From: an uncultured Collinsella sp.
GTDB lineage: Bacteria > Actinomycetota > Coriobacteriia > Coriobacteriales > Coriobacteriaceae
Length of the DNA stretch: 64,000 nucleotides
Direction: 5' to 3'
Assembly (NCBI GenBank): GCA_900540895.1
Contig: UQHV01000001.1
Coordinates: forward strand, 124,001-188,000
Part shown: positions 20,058-27,646 of the stretch, one piece after another
Numbering within the stretch: the first letter of the stretch is position 1
How the letters are laid out: each line of letters opens with the position of its first letter
Notes under the pieces: generated by a model
What the model saw: only the letters and a program-made list of their open reading frames with translations
Told to the model about the DNA's origin: nothing
The model's database searches: none
Translations under genes and position numbers: made by a program

Positions 20058-21434
20058 GTGCGTGCGTTTGCTCGACAAATGATAGAGCGTATGAAGGCGG
20101 TGGCGGCAGCAGGTGCCGTTGCCGCCTTTTGGCTTGCCGTGTGGGTCTTCGCGGCGGCGCTGGTGGCACAGCCGCTGATTTTGCCGGGTCCGGGTGCTGT
20201 TGTGGTGGCGTTGCTGCGGCTGGTGTGCGATGCCAGCACATGGACGATTCTGGTGGGCTCGGGTTTGCGAATTTTGGGCGGGCTGGCACTTGCCGCGGTG
20301 TGCGGCGGCGTGCTGGCGGGAGTCTCGGTGCGGTCGCGGACGTTTGCCCGTCTGGTGGCGCCGGCGCTTTCGTTTGTAAAGGCGACGCCGGTTGCCTGCG
20401 TGGTGGTTCTGCTGCTCATTTGGCTGGGGTCGGCGCGCGTGAGCATTGCAGCGGTCTTTTTGATGGCACTGCCGGGCGTGTATTTTTCGCTGGTCGAGGG
20501 TTTGGCACAAGTGGATAAGCCGCTGGAGCAGATGTTTCGTCTGCATGGTGTGCGGGGTTGGCGACTGTTCTTCGCCCATACCTGGCGCGAAGTCCTGCCG
20601 TTTGTGCTTTCGTGCGCCCGCGCCGTGATCGGCATGAGCTGGAAGGCCGGCGTGGCGGCGGAGTTGATTGGCATGGCGGCTGGTACCGTGGGCGAGCGCA
20701 TCTATCAGGCGAAGCTGCTCATTGAGACGGCTGACCTGCTGGCGTGGACCGTGTTGGTCGTGGCGGCATCGTGGGCATGCGAGCGCGTGCTGATGTGGCT
20801 GCTGCGGGCTTCGGGTTCCGTGGCATGGCGTGTTGCCGTGCGGACGCATGGACATGGACTGCGCGGGCGTGCGGGGGCCGCGAGCGATGGCGCTTCGGCG
20901 GAGCTTGCGCTTGCCGTGGGCGATCGCGCGCCCTGGGCGCCGGCGCTGGACGGTCTGGTGCTTCGTGTGCCCACCGGCGGGCGTACCTGCGTGATGGGCG
21001 CCTCGGGGGTGGGCAAGTCGACGTTGCTCGCGCTAGCGGCGGGGGAGTGCGCACCGTGCTCGATGGTGTTTCAGGATGTGCGCCTGGTAGAGGACGCTTC
21101 TGCTCTGGATAACGCGCTGGTGTGCGCCAACGCGCGCGTGGACGCCTCGAGTGCCGCAGCCCTGTTGCGCCTGCTGGTGCCGGGGGTCGATGTACATGCT
21201 CGTGTGGCCGAGCTCTCGGGCGGGCAGCGCCGTCGCGTCGAGATTGCCCGAGCCCTGCTGTGCCCAGGCGACGCGGTGATTCTGGACGAGCCCTTTACCG
21301 GTCTAGATACCGCTGCGCGCGACGCATGCGCCGAAGTCGTGCTCGACTTGCTCGACGGTCGCATGCTGTTGCTTGCCACGCACGATGCCGTCGACGCTCG
21401 GGCCCTCAATATCTCGGACATCATCACACTCTAA
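20058..21434 (+). CDS. Fused ABC importer permease and ATPase
   Basis: A 458-residue single chain. Residues 1-250 are a SsuC/TauC-like permease with about six membrane segments and the EAA-type loop (LHGVRGWRLFFAHTWREVLPF region, 162-182). After a linker of about 35 residues comes an ATPase domain with Walker A GASGVGKST (314-322), Q-loop Q339, signature LSGGQ (386-390), Walker B VILDEP (407-412) and H442. Only about 16 residues separate Walker A from the Q-loop, so the usual beta hairpin there is deleted and the ATPase is unusually short. No internal stop or frameshift is seen. The GTG start has GGAG 6 bases upstream, overlapping the end of the binding-protein gene. It should import the ligand of that lipoprotein. 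Confidence 0.88.
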   Translation: MRAFARQMIERMKAVAAAGAVAAFWLAVWVFAAALVAQPLILPGPGAVVVALLRLVCDASTWTILVGSGLRILGGLALAAVCGGVLAGVSVRSRTFARLVAPALSFVKATPVACVVVLLLIWLGSARVSIAAVFLMALPGVYFSLVEGLAQVDKPLEQMFRLHGVRGWRLFFAHTWREVLPFVLSCARAVIGMSWKAGVAAELIGMAAGTVGERIYQAKLLIETADLLAWTVLVVAASWACERVLMWLLRASGSVAWRVAVRTHGHGLRGRAGAASDGASAELALAVGDRAPWAPALDGLVLRVPTGGRTCVMGASGVGKSTLLALAAGECAPCSMVFQDVRLVEDASALDNALVCANARVDASSAAALLRLLVPGVDVHARVAELSGGQRRRVEIARALLCPGDAVILDEPFTGLDTAARDACAEVVLDLLDGRMLLLATHDAVDARALNISDIITL

Positions 21435-21454
21435 ATACTTATTCAGCAACAAAA

Positions 21455-21485
21455 TGATCCGTTTTCCTCCGTCCCCAAGGGATCA
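21455..21485 (+). repeat. 31-bp repeat, family 4, left copy
   Basis: Begins TGATCCGTTTTCC and ends AGGGATCA, so its ends are inverted. The same 31 bases with one difference recur in direct orientation at 21852-21882, and a partial copy in reverse orientation lies at 34436-34458. Confidence 0.85.
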
Positions 21486-21556
21486 GGTGTGCTATTCTAT
21501 CTGCGGGGTAATACTTAGGAATACCAAGTAATACCAACGCCGTAGAAACAAACTCC

Positions 21557-21615
21557 AGATGCGGGCCAATCGGGTTGCCTTCACAGCCCGTCGCCCAGCC
21601 GCGTGGCCCGCATCT
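21557..21615 (+). promoter_or_regulatory. Structured leader upstream of the RelB-like gene
   Basis: AGATGCGGGCCA (21557-21568) and TGGCCCGCATCT (21604-21615) are perfect 12-base complements enclosing a smaller CGGG/CCCG pair. The stem ends 34 bases before the start codon of the RelB-like gene, so a long hairpin in the 5' leader is likely. Upstream, three copies of GGTAATAC/GGAATACC/AGTAATACC-like sequence occur at 21507-21539. Confidence 0.55.
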
Positions 21616-21649
21616 ATCCGCACCACCGTCGTTTCAAAAAGGAAGCGCC

Positions 21650-21850
21650 ATGGCAGAACACATGACCCCGGTTGTAGCGAAGGTCTTGCCTGAGGAAAAG
21701 GCGGCCTTCGCGGCGGCAACCCAGCTCGTAGGCACCACGCCGTCCAACGCCATCCGCATGTTCATCGCCGCCTTCAATCGCTGCGGCACCTTTCCGTTCG
21801 ACATTTCGCCCAGCGGGGCCTTTGGCACTGTGCCCGATTCTCATCAATAA
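21650..21850 (+). CDS. Orphan RelB/DinJ-like antitoxin
   Basis: A 66-residue protein with the ribbon-helix-helix pattern of RelB/DinJ antitoxins: VVAKVLPEEKAAFAAAT, then a short helix-turn-helix-like stretch (LVGTTPSNAIRMFIAAF) and the usual GTFPFDI. Such antitoxins bind DNA as dimers and neutralise an RNase toxin (RelE/YafQ type). No toxin gene follows: the next 31 bases are a family 4 repeat, then the CPBP protease gene. ATG 21650 has AAAAAGGAAG at an ideal distance. It may act on a toxin elsewhere, protect against related toxins, or be a relic. Confidence 0.7.
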   Translation: MAEHMTPVVAKVLPEEKAAFAAATQLVGTTPSNAIRMFIAAFNRCGTFPFDISPSGAFGTVPDSHQ

Positions 21851-21851
21851 G

Positions 21852-21882
21852 TGATCCGTTTTCCTCCGTCCCCATGGGATCA
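21852..21882 (+). repeat. 31-bp repeat, family 4, right copy
   Basis: Begins TGATCCGTTTTCC one base after the stop codon of the RelB-like gene and ends TGGGATCA. It is in the same orientation as the copy at 21455-21485, so the gene is bracketed by direct repeats. Confidence 0.85.
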
Positions 21883-21933
21883 GCTCTCTGCCGAGTTGTG
21901 GTAGAACTAGGGAACGGTTTTGAGGAGGTTGGC

Positions 21934-22842
21934 ATGCTCAATGCGATGGCGTGGGTGCTTGCATGTTTTGGCGTTGTCGCTGCCGATATAGCCCTGAGCG
22001 TGGTTCTGTTTTCGGTTCTCGATGCCGTATCGGTGCTGACGGGCTATCCGATCGACAATCTCGATATCCAATGGTTCCAGGCTGCCGCTCAGACGGCGTC
22101 GTTTTTGATGGCGCTGCTGTGGTGGCGTTATCTGTGGCCCCGCTCCTTCATGGCGCGCCGGCAAGGTGAACGTCCGCTCGGCGGGGGAGCAAGTGCTGCA
22201 TGGAAGCGCATCGCTTGCGTTGTCGTGATTGGCCTTGCCCTGCAGGTGGTCGTTGGCTACGTGACCGACGCCGTGCTGTCGCTGTTGCCCGACGCCGCGG
22301 CCGACTACAGCGAGCTTATCGAGGAAACAGGTATGGGCGACACCAGCTATCTCGCCGTCCTGACTACGGTGCTCGGCGCCCCATTTTGTGAAGAGCTGCT
22401 GGTGCGCGGCATTATTTTTGAGTTTTCGCTCCGAGCGTTTAATCCGCAGTGTCGCCCACTTTGGAAGCGCCCGCGTCGTGCGAGCGCGCAAAACGGCGCC
22501 ATGGTGCCCTGGGCGGCCCCAAGTACGTGGGGTATCGCCGCGGCGATTGTGCTGCAGGCGGCAATCTTCGGTTTTATGCACATGAATTGGGTGCAGGGTT
22601 GCTACGCGGGTGCCGCCGGCCTCATCTTTGGTTGGGTGCTCGTGACGACCGGAAAGCTCCGTTACACGATCCTGCTGCACTTTGCCTTTAATGCCGGGTC
22701 GTACCTCATGGGCCTGCTGTGGTTTGTGAACACGCCGCTCGACGTAGTGATCACGGTTGCCATCGCCGGCTTTGTGCTGGTAGAGGCGATGCGGTCGCTC
22801 AAACTGACGTGCCAGACGGATCATCCCTACCAGCAAGCGTGA
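21934..22842 (+). CDS. CPBP-family intramembrane metalloprotease
   Basis: A 302-residue multi-pass membrane protein of the CPBP (CAAX protease and bacteriocin-processing) family. The family motifs are present: EELLVRG (E-E-x3-R) in the first conserved segment, FGFMHMNWVQG with the F-x3-H pattern, and the third-motif HFAFNAGSY with His and Asn. Several hydrophobic segments surround them. The ATG at 21934 is preceded by GAGGAGG. Members cleave prenylated or other membrane substrates or give bacteriocin immunity; no bacteriocin gene is nearby, so the substrate is unknown. Its stop codon lies inside the first of three palindromes. Confidence 0.88.
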   Translation: MLNAMAWVLACFGVVAADIALSVVLFSVLDAVSVLTGYPIDNLDIQWFQAAAQTASFLMALLWWRYLWPRSFMARRQGERPLGGGASAAWKRIACVVVIGLALQVVVGYVTDAVLSLLPDAAADYSELIEETGMGDTSYLAVLTTVLGAPFCEELLVRGIIFEFSLRAFNPQCRPLWKRPRRASAQNGAMVPWAAPSTWGIAAAIVLQAAIFGFMHMNWVQGCYAGAAGLIFGWVLVTTGKLRYTILLHFAFNAGSYLMGLLWFVNTPLDVVITVAIAGFVLVEAMRSLKLTCQTDHPYQQA

Positions 22843-22949
22843 TTCCCCTAAGGAAAACACGGCTAGGCGTGTCTGAGCGTGTTCCCCCTAGGGAAATCAC
22901 GACTGGAGACAGCCCAAGCGTGTTTCCCCTAGGGAAAACACGCTTGGGC
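22838..22949 (+). repeat. Three tandem 24-bp palindromes
   Basis: Near-identical 24-bp palindromes at 22838-22861, 22878-22901 and 22919-22942, of the form CGTGTTTCCCCTAGGG plus complement, spaced 16-17 bases apart. The third is perfect and is extended by GCCCAAG/CTTGGGC to a 38-bp perfect palindrome (22912-22949). The first overlaps the TGA of the CPBP gene. They lie between converging genes and could act as terminators or protein-binding sites. Confidence 0.88.
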
Positions 22950-22998
22950 GATGAGGAGACGCCGACTGGCCAAGAGACACCGGCCGGCCCTCGCCACG

Positions 22999-25134
22999 CT
23001 AGTTGCGGCGTCCGCCGCCGTTGGCGCCCTGACGTCCCTGGGCCGCGCGGTTGCGTCCGGCAGTGTTCTGCGCACGCGACATGCCGCCGTGGCCCTTGCT
23101 GCCCTTGGGCCCCTTGCTGGCGGCGCCACCGTGGGCCTTGCCGCCCTTCTTGCCAGTGCCGTGTCCGCCGCTGGCCGATGCCTCGCCCGGGCGCGGCGGC
23201 ACGGGACGGATCAGGCAATGCTTGGTGTAGCCGATCAGGTCGCGGCGCCCGGCCTTTTCCAGCGCCTCGCGTACCAGCTTGTAGTTCTCGGGCTTGCGAT
23301 ACTGGATGAGCGCGCGTTGCATGGCCTTCTCGTGCGGGTCGCGCGCCACATAGATCGGCTCCATGGTGCGCGGGTCCACGCCAGTGTAGTACATGCACGT
23401 CGACATGGTGGACGGTGTGGGGTAGAAGTCCTGCACCTGCTCGGGCATGTAGCCCATGTCGCGCACGGCTTCGGCAAGGTCCACGGCTTCCTTCATGGTC
23501 GAACCGGGGTGACTCGAGATCAGATACGGCACCACGTACTGCTTGAGTCCGTATTCGCGGTTCAGGCGCTCAAATTTGCGGCAGAACGCGTCGTAGACGG
23601 CTCGGCTCGGCTTGCCCATCACGGACAGCACGGCATCGCTCACGTGCTCGGGCGCTACGCGCAGCTGGCCCGAGACGTGATGCTCCAGCAGCTCGCGCAA
23701 AAACTCGTCCGAGGCATCGGCCATGGTGTAGTCAAAGCGGATGCCGCTGCGCACGAAGACCTTTTTGACGCCCGGCAGCTGACGCAGGTCGCGCAGCAGC
23801 TGCGTGTAGCCGCTCTCGTCGACCACCATGTTCTTGCATACACTCGGCCAAAGGCAGCGCTTGTTCTTGCATACGCCGTGCTTGAGCTGCTTGTCGCAGG
23901 CGGGACGGCTAAAGTTGGCCGTCGGCCCACCCACGTCGTTGATGTAGCCCTTAAACTCGGGATCGCGCGTGAGCAGCTCGGCCTCGCGCATGATCGAGTC
24001 GTGGCTGCGCATCTGCAGCACGCGGCCCTGGTGGAAGGTGAGGGCGCAAAACGAGCACTCGCCAAAGCACCCGCGGTTGGAGCTAATGGAAAACTTGATC
24101 TCGGCAAAGGCCGGCACGCCGCCCGCCGCGTCGTAGTCGGGATGCCAATCGCGTGCGTAGGGGAGTTCGGCCACCTTGTCCATCTCGTCGGTGGAAAGCG
24201 TCGCCGATGGCGGGTTTTGCACCACATAGACGCTGTTGGGGTAGGGCTCTACCAGGCGATGCCCGGTGATGGGGTCCATATTCTGCTGCTGCACGTTAAA
24301 GCTGCGCGCGTAGTTGAGCTTGTCGGCGGTAAGGTCGTCCCAGCTGGGCAGCAGATCGTAGTCGTAGACCTCGTCGAGCGAGCCTGTGCGGTAGACGGTG
24401 CCGTTGATATAGGTGATCTGATCGACGGGCAGTCCCGCGTCGAGCGCGTCGGCGATCTCGACGATCGCGTGCTCGCCCATGCCGTAGATGAGGATGTCGG
24501 CGCCCGAGTCGAGCAGTACCGAGCGCTTGAGCTTGTCCTGCCAGTAGTCGTAGTGGGCCAGGCGGCGCAGGCTCGCCTCGATGCCGCCGATGATGATGGG
24601 GGCGTCCTTGAACGTCTGGCGGATGAGGTTGCCGTAGACCGTGACGGCTCGGTTGGGACGGCGTCCCTCCTCGCCGCCGGGGGTATAGGCGTCGGTGTGG
24701 CGGCGGTGCTTGGTCACCGAATAGTGGTTGACCATGGAGTCCATGTTGCCGGCGCTGACGAGAAAGCCCAGGCGCGGCTCGCCGAGCACAGTGATGCTGG
24801 CGGGGTCAGTCCAGTCGGGTTGACAGATGATGCCCACCTTGTAGCCGTGCGCGTCGAGGACACGGCTGATGATGGCCATGCCAAAGCTGGGATGGTCCAC
24901 GTAAGCATCGCCGCAGACGTAGACAAAGTCGCACTGGTCCCAGCCGCGCGCATCCATGTCGGCCCGGCTGACGGGGAGAAACTTATCGCGGCCCGGGCGC
25001 CAGGGGCGGACGGGCGCAGCCGGGGTATGCGCGGGGCGCGAATCTTGGGCCTTGCCGCCACGCTTTTGCTGCTGGCCGCGCTGGGCATGCTTGCCATGCT
25101 GGTTGTGCTGAGCGTCCTGGGGCTTTTTTGCCAC
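22999..25134 (-). CDS. YgiQ-family radical SAM protein
   Basis: A 711-residue radical SAM protein of the UPF0313/YgiQ family. The N-terminal third (VYVCGDAYVDHPSFG, then IIIGGIEASLRRLAHYDYW) is family-specific. The cluster motif is CFGECSFC (C-x3-C-x2-C), and the AdoMet barrel continues through ISSHPGST and the conserved end part (YTGVDPRT). Both ends carry low-complexity additions: about 45 basic residues at the N-terminus and a Gly/Lys/Arg tail of about 60 residues, probably nucleic-acid binding. A GTG start at 25134 has GGGAGGA upstream; the frame runs further but without a ribosome site. No biochemical function is established for the family as far as I know. Confidence 0.9.
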   Translation of the reverse strand: MAKKPQDAQHNQHGKHAQRGQQQKRGGKAQDSRPAHTPAAPVRPWRPGRDKFLPVSRADMDARGWDQCDFVYVCGDAYVDHPSFGMAIISRVLDAHGYKVGIICQPDWTDPASITVLGEPRLGFLVSAGNMDSMVNHYSVTKHRRHTDAYTPGGEEGRRPNRAVTVYGNLIRQTFKDAPIIIGGIEASLRRLAHYDYWQDKLKRSVLLDSGADILIYGMGEHAIVEIADALDAGLPVDQITYINGTVYRTGSLDEVYDYDLLPSWDDLTADKLNYARSFNVQQQNMDPITGHRLVEPYPNSVYVVQNPPSATLSTDEMDKVAELPYARDWHPDYDAAGGVPAFAEIKFSISSNRGCFGECSFCALTFHQGRVLQMRSHDSIMREAELLTRDPEFKGYINDVGGPTANFSRPACDKQLKHGVCKNKRCLWPSVCKNMVVDESGYTQLLRDLRQLPGVKKVFVRSGIRFDYTMADASDEFLRELLEHHVSGQLRVAPEHVSDAVLSVMGKPSRAVYDAFCRKFERLNREYGLKQYVVPYLISSHPGSTMKEAVDLAEAVRDMGYMPEQVQDFYPTPSTMSTCMYYTGVDPRTMEPIYVARDPHEKAMQRALIQYRKPENYKLVREALEKAGRRDLIGYTKHCLIRPVPPRPGEASASGGHGTGKKGGKAHGGAASKGPKGSKGHGGMSRAQNTAGRNRAAQGRQGANGGGRRN

Positions 25135-25172
25135 GATTCCTCCCGTTGTTAGTATGCTGCACGTAATTGTAA

Positions 25173-25205
25173 CCAGTCTTTTTGGGACGGGGCTAAAAAG
25201 ACTGG
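25173..25205 (+). other. Perfect 11-bp inverted repeat between divergent genes
   Basis: CCAGTCTTTTT and AAAAAGACTGG flank an 11-base loop. It lies 39 bases upstream of the radical SAM start (minus strand) and 180 bases upstream of the DUF1275 gene. It could be a regulator site or hairpin; the T-run is inside the stem, which argues against an ordinary terminator. Confidence 0.5.
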
Positions 25206-25384
25206 TGGAGTACACGAGGTGTCGGGCGTCGGCGCCGCGCCCGCCGTTTGTTTCCAGACTGTGTATCTGCGCGTTGGAGAACCCGTCTAGCGCGCACGCC
25301 ATGTTGTCAATGGGTTACAGTATGAACGGCGGCTATGTCTCCGCCAACGCACGAGAGGGTCGTCAACAAGGAGGACGCACGACG

Positions 25385-26101
25385 ATGCAGCGTGCCAAAC
25401 AGATATCGGAGTCAATTGAGCTGGGCATCATCTTGGCGCTCGCCGGTGGCTTTATGGACGTTTATTCGTACATTGGGCGCGACCATGTTTTCGCCAACGC
25501 GCAGACGGGCAACATCTTGCTCGTGGGCGTGAGCATCTCGGAGGGCAACTGGGCGCTGGCGGGACGCTATTTCTTCCCCGTGGTGTCGTTTGCTGTGGGC
25601 ATTATGCTTGCCGACCTGGTACACGAGCGTTTTGGTAGCGTGATCCACTGGCGTCAGGTGACGGTGTTTTTTGAAGCCGTCATCTTGTTGGGCGTGAGCT
25701 TTATCCCGGGTGGCGGTTACAACCTGCTCGCCAACTGTCTCACGTCGTTTGCCTGCGGTATGCAGGTCGAGAGCTTCCGCAAGATTCACGGTCACGGCAT
25801 TGCCACGACGATGTGTATCGGCAACCTGCGTAATGCCTTGCAAAACGTGGACGACTACATCATCACCCATAGGCGTGGCTTTTTGGAAAACGGCCTGCTG
25901 TACTTTGGCGTGATCTTCACCTTTGTGTTTGGCGCCGTGCTGGGCAATTGGTGCATTGAGCGCATGGGCTTGCACGCCATTGCGGTGGCGAGCGTGCTGC
26001 TGTTTGTCGCGTTTGGCATTATGTTTATCGACCGCGAGCGCGATTTGCGCTTTCGCTGGAAGCGCGCCTGCGAAGATTGGAAAGACGCCTGCCAAAAATA
26101 A
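25385..26101 (+). CDS. YoaK/DUF1275-family membrane protein
   Basis: A 238-residue membrane protein with about six hydrophobic segments and the DUF1275 signature near its N-terminus (GGFMDVYSYI, then FANAQTGNILLVG). Family members are small inner-membrane proteins of unknown or only loosely assigned transport function. ATG 25385 has AAGGAGGAC upstream, which settles the start although the frame is open for 77 codons before it. It is a single-gene unit: a divergent radical SAM gene lies before it and a terminator after it. Confidence 0.88.
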   Translation: MQRAKQISESIELGIILALAGGFMDVYSYIGRDHVFANAQTGNILLVGVSISEGNWALAGRYFFPVVSFAVGIMLADLVHERFGSVIHWRQVTVFFEAVILLGVSFIPGGGYNLLANCLTSFACGMQVESFRKIHGHGIATTMCIGNLRNALQNVDDYIITHRRGFLENGLLYFGVIFTFVFGAVLGNWCIERMGLHAIAVASVLLFVAFGIMFIDRERDLRFRWKRACEDWKDACQK

Positions 26102-26154
26102 CGGCAGGATATGGCAGGGGGCAGTTCCCTTGTCAGATAGATCGATAATGGGGA

Positions 26155-26184
26155 GGGGACGGCCATCTCGGCCGCCCCTTTTTT
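26155..26184 (+). terminator. Rho-independent terminator after the DUF1275 gene
   Basis: GGGGACGGCC (26155-26164) pairs with GGCCGCCCC (26170-26178) and is followed by TTTTTT. Confidence 0.9.
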
Positions 26185-26216
26185 GTTTAGTGGTCAGGCG
26201 GTGACGATACCAGTTG

Positions 26217-26230
26217 TTGAAACGCTTTAA
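26217..26230 (+). promoter_or_regulatory. Possible LacI-family operator upstream of the alcohol dehydrogenase
   Basis: TTGAAACGCTTTAA is an imperfect palindrome with the central CG typical of LacI-family operators. A related inverted sequence (TTTCAAAAGCGTTA) follows at about 26259-26272. Both are within 115 bases of the start codon. No regulator gene is nearby. Confidence 0.3.
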
Positions 26231-26330
26231 CACCTTTGACGTTCTCACGTGCTTTTTGTTTCAAAAGCGTTAGGATGGGACTTATAGCGCGGGGCGTAAT
26301 GGATGCCCCGCACACGATGGGAGGCTATCA

Positions 26331-27497
26331 ATGGCTAATCGTTTCGTTCTCAACACCATCTCTTATCATGGTTCCGGCGCCATCAAGGAGATCCCCGGCG
26401 AGCTCCAGCGTCGCGGCTACAAGAAGATCTTCGTCTGCTCCGACCCCGACCTGGTCAAGTTTGGCGTTACCGCTAAGGTGACCGACGAGCTCGACGCCGC
26501 CGGCATCGCTTGGAGCCTCTACTCCGAGATCAAGCCCAACCCCACTATCCAGAACGTCAAGGACGGCGTCGAGGCCTTCAAGGCCGCCGAGGCTGACGCT
26601 ATCGTGACCATTGGTGGTGGCTCCTCCATGGACACCGCCAAGGCTATCGGCATCATCATCAACAACCCCGAGTTCGCCGATGTCCGCAGCCTCGAGGGCG
26701 TTGCTCCCACTAAGAACCACGCCGTGTTCACCATCGCCGTGCCGACGACCGCCGGTACCGCCGCCGAGGTGACCATCAACTACGTCATCACCGACCCCGA
26801 GAAGGTTCGCAAGTTCGTGTGCGTCGACACCAACGACGCCCCCGAGGTCGCCGTCGTCGACCCCGACATGATGGCTTCCATGCCCGCCGGCCTGACCGCC
26901 TCCACTGGCATGGACGCTCTGACCCACGCCATCGAGGGCTACACCACCAAGGGCGCTTGGGAGCTCTCCGACATGTTCCACTTTGAGGCTATTAAGCTGA
27001 TCAGCGAGAACCTGCGCGACTCTGTCGCCGAGGCCAAGTCCGGTCAGCCCGGCTCCGGCCGCGAGGGCATGGCTCTTGGCCAGTATGTCGCCGGCATGGG
27101 CTTCTCCAACGTCGGCCTGGGCATCGACCACGCCATGGCTCACACCCTGTCCGCTCACTACGACACCCCGCACGGCGTTGCTTGCGCCATGCTGCTGCCG
27201 ATCGCCATGGAGTTCAACAAGCCGGTTTGCGCCGAGCGCCTGGCCAAGGTTGCCGTCGCCATGGGCGTTGACACCACGGGCATGAGCACCGACGAGGCTG
27301 CCGACGCCGCTATCGCCGCCGTTAAGCAGCTTTCCGCCGACGTGAACATCCCGCACGTCTGCGAGGCCATGAAGGCTGACGAGATCGAGGTCCTGGCCAA
27401 GGACGCCATGGCCGACGCCTGCTTCCCGGGTAACCCGCGCGAGGCAACGCTCGACGACGTCATCGAGCTCTTCAAGAAGATCTGCCCGGCTGCTTAA
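26331..27497 (+). CDS. Iron-containing alcohol dehydrogenase
   Basis: A 388-residue group III (iron-dependent) alcohol dehydrogenase. NAD(P)-binding GGGSSMDTAKA, the conserved VPTTAGTAAEVT, and the metal-binding region (GMDALTHAIEGY, HTLSAHYDTPHGV with its histidines) are all intact. It reduces an aldehyde to an alcohol with NADH during fermentation; lactaldehyde, propionaldehyde, butyraldehyde or acetaldehyde are possible substrates and the sequence does not decide. Codons are strongly skewed to C-ending forms compared with neighbours, suggesting high expression. The start has GGGAGG upstream. Confidence 0.93.
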   Translation: MANRFVLNTISYHGSGAIKEIPGELQRRGYKKIFVCSDPDLVKFGVTAKVTDELDAAGIAWSLYSEIKPNPTIQNVKDGVEAFKAAEADAIVTIGGGSSMDTAKAIGIIINNPEFADVRSLEGVAPTKNHAVFTIAVPTTAGTAAEVTINYVITDPEKVRKFVCVDTNDAPEVAVVDPDMMASMPAGLTASTGMDALTHAIEGYTTKGAWELSDMFHFEAIKLISENLRDSVAEAKSGQPGSGREGMALGQYVAGMGFSNVGLGIDHAMAHTLSAHYDTPHGVACAMLLPIAMEFNKPVCAERLAKVAVAMGVDTTGMSTDEAADAAIAAVKQLSADVNIPHVCEAMKADEIEVLAKDAMADACFPGNPREATLDDVIELFKKICPAA

Positions 27498-27646
27498 CCT
27501 GGTTCGGCGGGCCCCGCCGGCTCGTTGTCGTGGCGGGCACTGTTCGGAAGAGCTCGATGGGTCATCTCGCTGGGTAAATATTTGTGCGTGATGGTATCGT
27601 TGTTGGGGCTTTTACTGATTACGGGATGTTGACTTTGGAGTTGTGG

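Noticed and set aside
26217..26272. Strong promoter for the iron alcohol dehydrogenase
   Set aside because: Candidate hexamers (TTTCAA and TTATAG, 17 bases apart) match consensus poorly; only the LacI-type palindrome is recorded, with low confidence.
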